This document shows positions 60,731 through 64,000 of a stretch of 64,000 nt of DNA, piece after piece. Positions within the stretch are counted from its first letter, which is position 1. Each line of letters starts with the position of its first letter. The stretch is from Halorussus pelagicus. GTDB lineage: Archaea; Halobacteriota; Halobacteria; Halobacteriales; Haladaptataceae. The translations under genes were made by a program, and so were the position numbers. The DNA is taken from contig NZ_CP035119.1 of NCBI RefSeq assembly GCF_004087835.1, positions 2,418,001-2,482,000 on the forward strand, read 5' to 3'. Under the pieces are notes generated by a model, which was not told the DNA's origin, did not search any database, and saw only the letters and a program-made list of their open reading frames with translations.

Positions 60731-61195
60731 ATGTTCGACGCACCAGTCGAGACGTGGTATCTCTGGGTCGGCCTCGCGTTGGCGAGCGCCACCGCAGTCG
60801 GTGTCGCGGCGACGCTCCCCCGCGCCCCGCCGCCGGACGCCGCGGGCGCGGCCGCAACCGTCGATTCCGTCGCGGCGAGCGCTCACCAGACAACCGGTCT
60901 TCATCCGCTTTCTGCCGAGCGCGCCCGCATCGGCCCGTACCGACTCTGGCTCAGCGAGGACGGCGAGACCGGCCATGCGACGTTCGCCTACGGGCCGGTG
61001 ACGCCGGTTCGGCGCGACACCGCGCTCTGGGACGTGCTTCACGGAACGCCACCGGAACGGGCCTTCGGCACCCCCGCCGACTTCCAGCGGGCCGCGGCCG
61101 ACGCCCGCGACCGGACGCCGGAGTGGCGCTCGCGCGAGCGACTGACCATCCGCCGAGTCTCGTGGGAGGGCGTCGATGTCACGCTCGTCGGGTAG
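60731..61195 (+). CDS. Haloarchaeal pilus-cluster protein (DUF7311-like)
   Basis: 154 residues. One N-terminal membrane segment (about 9-29) is followed by a soluble Arg/Asp-rich domain with YRLWLSEDGETGHATFAYGPVTPV. It lies between the platform protein and pilin-like genes and overlaps the next start by 20 bp. No prepilin-type processing site is seen. Function within the system is unknown; the DUF number is from memory. Confidence 0.65.
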   Translation: MFDAPVETWYLWVGLALASATAVGVAATLPRAPPPDAAGAAATVDSVAASAHQTTGLHPLSAERARIGPYRLWLSEDGETGHATFAYGPVTPVRRDTALWDVLHGTPPERAFGTPADFQRAAADARDRTPEWRSRERLTIRRVSWEGVDVTLVG

Positions 61196-61577
61196 CGACG
61201 CCGCGAACCGCGCGCAGGTCGAACCCCTCGCGGCGCTCGTTGCCGTCTTCGTCGTCGGCGTCGCGCTGACTGCCTACACTGGCGTCCTCGACGCGACTAT
61301 CCCGACGCCCGACCGGAACGTCGCCGACCCGACCGTCGAGCGAGCGAACCGCGCACTCACGGAGACCGGCATCGCGGACCCCGAGGCGCTCGCCGCGGGC
61401 CTGCGCGCCGGGCCGGATGGCTACCGCCTGAACCTCACGCTCCAAGCCGCGGGACAGTCGTGGCACGCCGGACCAACCCCACCGCCGAGCGCCGACGACG
61501 CCGCGCTCGCGGTGAGCGTCCGCATCGCGCCGGGGAGCGTCCGCCCAGGCCGCCTCCGCGCGGAGGTGTGGTCGTGA
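61176..61577 (+). CDS. Pilin-like protein (DUF7285-like), prepilin-type N-terminus
   Basis: 133 residues. The N-terminus NRA-QVEPLAALVAVFVVGVAL resembles a class III (prepilin peptidase) signal: short basic leader, small residue, Gln at the +1 position, then a hydrophobic H-domain. The mature domain (about 35-133) is acidic and Ala-rich. It probably assembles into the fibre or works as a minor pilin. Overlaps the next gene by GTGA. Confidence 0.65.
   Translation: MSRSSGSDAANRAQVEPLAALVAVFVVGVALTAYTGVLDATIPTPDRNVADPTVERANRALTETGIADPEALAAGLRAGPDGYRLNLTLQAAGQSWHAGPTPPPSADDAALAVSVRIAPGSVRPGRLRAEVWS
61562..61568 (+). promoter_or_regulatory. Shine-Dalgarno inside the pilus operon
   Basis: GGAGGTG lies 5 nt before the GTG at 61574 and inside the end of the preceding gene, supporting the GTG as start. 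Confidence 0.65.
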
Positions 61578-62104
61578 GGGCAATTAGTACGGTCCTCGAC
61601 GTGTCGCTCTGCCTCCTGCTGGTCTCGGCGAGCGCGCTGACCCTCGCCGGGACGCCCGCGCAGGACCGCCGGTCCGGACCTCCGACGGCACCGGACTCTG
61701 CGGACGAAGCCGCGACCCTGGTGGCGACGAGTACCGCGAGCGTGACCTACCGACCGGCGGACTCGGCCAACGAGAACACCCGGAATCGGACGGTCCACGA
61801 CACGCTGGCCGGACTGCTCGCCAGCGCGTCCGCGGCGAACGCAGAGCCGGAATCGGCGACCGACTTCGTGCGCGCCGCCACGGCAACGGTCGGGCGGGCG
61901 CTCCGACGCGCCGGAATCAGCGCGCAGGTGGTCGCGCGACCGTCAGAGACTTTGCCCACCTCGTACTCGCCCACTTCGCAATCGACTCCCGAGCGCTCCG
62001 GCCGAGTCGTCGCTGGCCCCGCGCCGCCGCCCGACGCCGACGTGTACGCGGCCGCGGTAGCGGTCCGGGAGGTCCGCCTGACCGTCAGGACGTGGTCGAG
62101 ATGA
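61574..62104 (+). CDS. Pilin-like protein (DUF7284-like)
   Basis: 176 residues. After the GTG start, RA-ISTVLDVSLCLLLVSASAL gives a very short leader and a hydrophobic helix of the prepilin type. The rest is acidic and Ser/Thr/Ala-rich with a central RTVHDTLAGLLASASAANAEPES stretch. It overlaps the next gene by ATGA. Minor-pilin role inferred from context. Confidence 0.62.
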   Translation: MRAISTVLDVSLCLLLVSASALTLAGTPAQDRRSGPPTAPDSADEAATLVATSTASVTYRPADSANENTRNRTVHDTLAGLLASASAANAEPESATDFVRAATATVGRALRRAGISAQVVARPSETLPTSYSPTSQSTPERSGRVVAGPAPPPDADVYAAAVAVREVRLTVRTWSR

Positions 62105-64000
62105 GACTGGCCGAGGACCGCAGGGGCCGGGTCCCCTTCGCGCTCGTCGGCGTCCTCCTGCTGGTCGGGAGCGCGGGCATCAGCGCCTCGTTGGCGGGCG
62201 GGCCGACCCCCCGAACGGACGACTCGGTGGGGGTCGCCGTCGAGCGCACCACTGCCGCGACGAACACCGCGCTCCGCGGCGCGGTCGCGCGCGCCGGGCG
62301 AGCGGCCGCCAGCGCGCCGGTCACCGCGCCCGGAAACTCCACCGCGGGACGCGCGCTCAACGACTCGACGCCGTTCCGCGACGCGCTCCGACTCCGCATC
62401 TATCTGGCGGCCCGCGAGGACCTCTCGGCGGTCGGCGTCGGGCGGTCCGACATCGGCCAGTCCGAGGGCGTTCGCACCTCGGTCTCGCTTCCGGCGATTC
62501 GGAACGCCTCGGACCTCCGGGCGGCCAAGCGCCGAGTCGAAATCGAACCCGCGGGCGGCGCGGACCGCGCGGAGAACGCCGGACTGCGGGTCCGCATCCG
62601 GAACGTTACCGTCACGGCGACCCGCGGCGGCCGGGTAGTCGAGCGCGAGCGAATCGCGCCGGAGTTGGTCGTGGCGACGCCCGCGCTGGCGCTCCACGAG
62701 CGCACGGTGCGCTTCGAGTCCCGGCTGAATCGCGGCCCGCTCGCGCCCGGTCTCGGCCGCCGACTCACCGCGCGACTCTACGTCGCGGCGTGGGCGCGAG
62801 GGTACGCCCAGTACGGCGGCGCGCCGGTCCAGAACGTCGTGGCGAACCGCCACATCGAACTCGCCGCGAACGGCGCGCTCCTGCGCGAACAGCGAGACGC
62901 CTTCGGGAAGAGCGACCCGCGAGCGCGGCGCGCGCTCGGGTGGGCGACCGCCAGAATCGGCGCGACAGACCTGTTGACGGCCGCTGACAACCAACGCGGG
63001 TCGGCGTGGACCGGGCGACTGCTGGCGACGGCAGAGCGGTACCAGCAGGACAATCCGATGCCCGGCGGGGTGACGAGCAAAAATCTGACCGAGAATCCGC
63101 GCGAGACCCGGCGGTCCCTCCGCGTCGGCGTGAATCGGACGGCCGACCGCGCGTTCACAGACCTCGTGTCGGGTGCGGACGGTCCCGGCCTCTCGGAGGT
63201 CCTACGTTCGGCCTACACCGCCGACGCGCGCGTCGTGGCCGCGGTTCGGGAGAACCCCGCAGAGAGCGAGGCACGACCTGCGCTCGAATCGCCGGGCGCG
63301 AACTGGACGCTCCGGTCGAGCGAGGTCCGGACGCGGACGGCGGTCGAGCGGTCGGCAGATGGTCCCGCAAGCGCGCCGACGCTTGGCGCTCCGGAGGAGT
63401 GGCACCTGCTGGACACCGAATCGCACCGAGTCGTACGGAGGCACGCGCTGGTCGCCGAGTGGGAGCGAGAGGGCGGCATCGAGGGCAACGACGGCAACGA
63501 TGGCGGGGAACGCGGCAACGAGACGAACACTCCCGAAACGCGCCAAACGGTCCAGCGGTGGACCGAGACGTTCGCGGTGCGCGTCGGCGTCGCGGGCGAC
63601 CACAGCATCGAATCCGACCTCGCGCCCTCGCGGCCGGTCTCGGGAATCCACGAGCACGGCGGCGCGCTCGACGGACCGAACTTCCGGGAGTTTGGCGAGC
63701 GAGCGACCGAGCAGGTGGTCGGTTCTCGCGGTGGGTTCGACGCACTCGCCGAGCGAGCGGTCGCTGGAACGCTCGATACTCGCTCCGAGGAAGTCGCAAG
63801 TCGCCGACCCGCCGACCTCCGGGAGTGGGTCTATCGAGACCTCGTGGCACTGCGCGAGCGCGTCCGGAACCTCTCGGTGACCGTCTCCCGGAATCGGGCG
63901 GTCGGCGGCGAACCGCCGACCGCCGAACTCGCTCGGACGGTCCGGAGTCGGCGCGCGGCGCTCCTCGACGCGCCCGCCCGCTACGACGGCGTGGCCGACC
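62101..64000 (+). CDS. Large pilus-cluster surface protein (DUF7286-like), 3'-truncated by window edge
   Basis: At least 633 residues, running off the window. The N-terminus RRG-RVPFALVGVLLLVGSAGIS fits a prepilin-type signal with basic leader and hydrophobic helix. The exported part is long, acidic and Arg-rich, with several NxT/S sequons (for example NVT, NLT) that N-glycosylation could use. A Gly/Asn-rich linker (GNDGNDGGERGN) is near residue 463. It is the largest subunit-like protein of the operon. Downstream genes lie outside. Confidence 0.7.
   Translation, partial: MRLAEDRRGRVPFALVGVLLLVGSAGISASLAGGPTPRTDDSVGVAVERTTAATNTALRGAVARAGRAAASAPVTAPGNSTAGRALNDSTPFRDALRLRIYLAAREDLSAVGVGRSDIGQSEGVRTSVSLPAIRNASDLRAAKRRVEIEPAGGADRAENAGLRVRIRNVTVTATRGGRVVERERIAPELVVATPALALHERTVRFESRLNRGPLAPGLGRRLTARLYVAAWARGYAQYGGAPVQNVVANRHIELAANGALLREQRDAFGKSDPRARRALGWATARIGATDLLTAADNQRGSAWTGRLLATAERYQQDNPMPGGVTSKNLTENPRETRRSLRVGVNRTADRAFTDLVSGADGPGLSEVLRSAYTADARVVAAVRENPAESEARPALESPGANWTLRSSEVRTRTAVERSADGPASAPTLGAPEEWHLLDTESHRVVRRHALVAEWEREGGIEGNDGNDGGERGNETNTPETRQTVQRWTETFAVRVGVAGDHSIESDLAPSRPVSGIHEHGGALDGPNFREFGERATEQVVGSRGGFDALAERAVAGTLDTRSEEVASRRPADLREWVYRDLVALRERVRNLSVTVSRNRAVGGEPPTAELARTVRSRRAALLDAPARYDGVAD

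Overview
The window is chromosome-like DNA from a haloarchaeon (class Halobacteria). The evidence is high GC, acidic predicted proteins, Tat lipoprotein signals, many genes with a TATA-like box about 25 bp upstream of the start codon (leaderless type), and marker genes: sn-glycerol-1-phosphate dehydrogenase, archaeal SRP19 and Gar1, bacterioruberin synthesis genes, bacterio-opsin-activator-type HTH proteins, a HalOD1 protein, a folC-folP fusion and a PGF-CTERM surface protein. I cannot fix the genus. I see no rRNA, tRNA, CRISPR array or intact insertion sequence.

Layout. 1-5.0 kb: 3' part of an AIR-synthase-like gene, glucose dehydrogenase overlapping a GfcR-type regulator, a monothiol glutaredoxin, a conserved hypothetical and a PP-loop/PAPS-reductase-like protein. 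Related structured repeats directly follow the last and the third-last of these. 5.3-8.3 kb: small membrane and SHOCT proteins, then an AT-richer patch with a winged-helix regulator and two orphan proteins. 8.3-12.5 kb: aldo/keto reductase, HTH_10 regulator, MFS transporter, SDR dehydrogenase. 12.6-19.2 kb: a complete branched-chain-type ABC importer operon (binding protein, two ATPases, two permeases, the second apparently starting with ATT) ending in a ketoacyl-synthase-III-like gene. A structured repeat lies between the two ATPase genes. 19.3-24.3 kb: hypothetical, GNAT, epimerase, membrane protein, then egsA. 24.3-29 kb: DoxX-like protein, a (GGGTT)13 microsatellite, an ABC-2 exporter and an S9 peptidase. 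29-34.5 kb: winged-helix membrane protein, glycosyltransferase, folCP and a tiny Cys-rich ORF with a perfect Shine-Dalgarno. 34.6-37.8 kb: bacterioruberin operon crtD-lye-cruF with a 10-bp dyad upstream. 38-44.1 kb: methyltransferase, Tat lipoprotein and a btuFCD-type cobalamin importer, with the second copy of the structured repeat between btuC and btuD. 44.2-49 kb: srp19-gar1, a 958-residue surface protein with sixteen 23-residue repeats and a Thr-rich stalk, and a presenilin-type protease. 49.4-56.9 kb: mixed metabolic and small membrane genes. 57-64 kb: an archaeal type IV pilus-like operon (secretion ATPase, polytopic platform protein, pilin-like proteins) that runs off the window.

The most promising unexplained items are: (1) a 115-122 bp structured element present twice, each time in sense orientation between genes of an ABC-importer operon, whose inner stem differs between copies but stays base-paired while its loop is conserved; (2) the 23-residue Gln/Val/Gly-Ala repeat surface protein, whose period and Gln ladder recall curli-type repeats; (3) an identical promoter-leader block reused at the same distance from two start codons in the pilus operon; (4) the 23-residue Cys-rich micro-ORF. 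All functional statements rest on reading the sequence and family knowledge; nothing was searched or computed.
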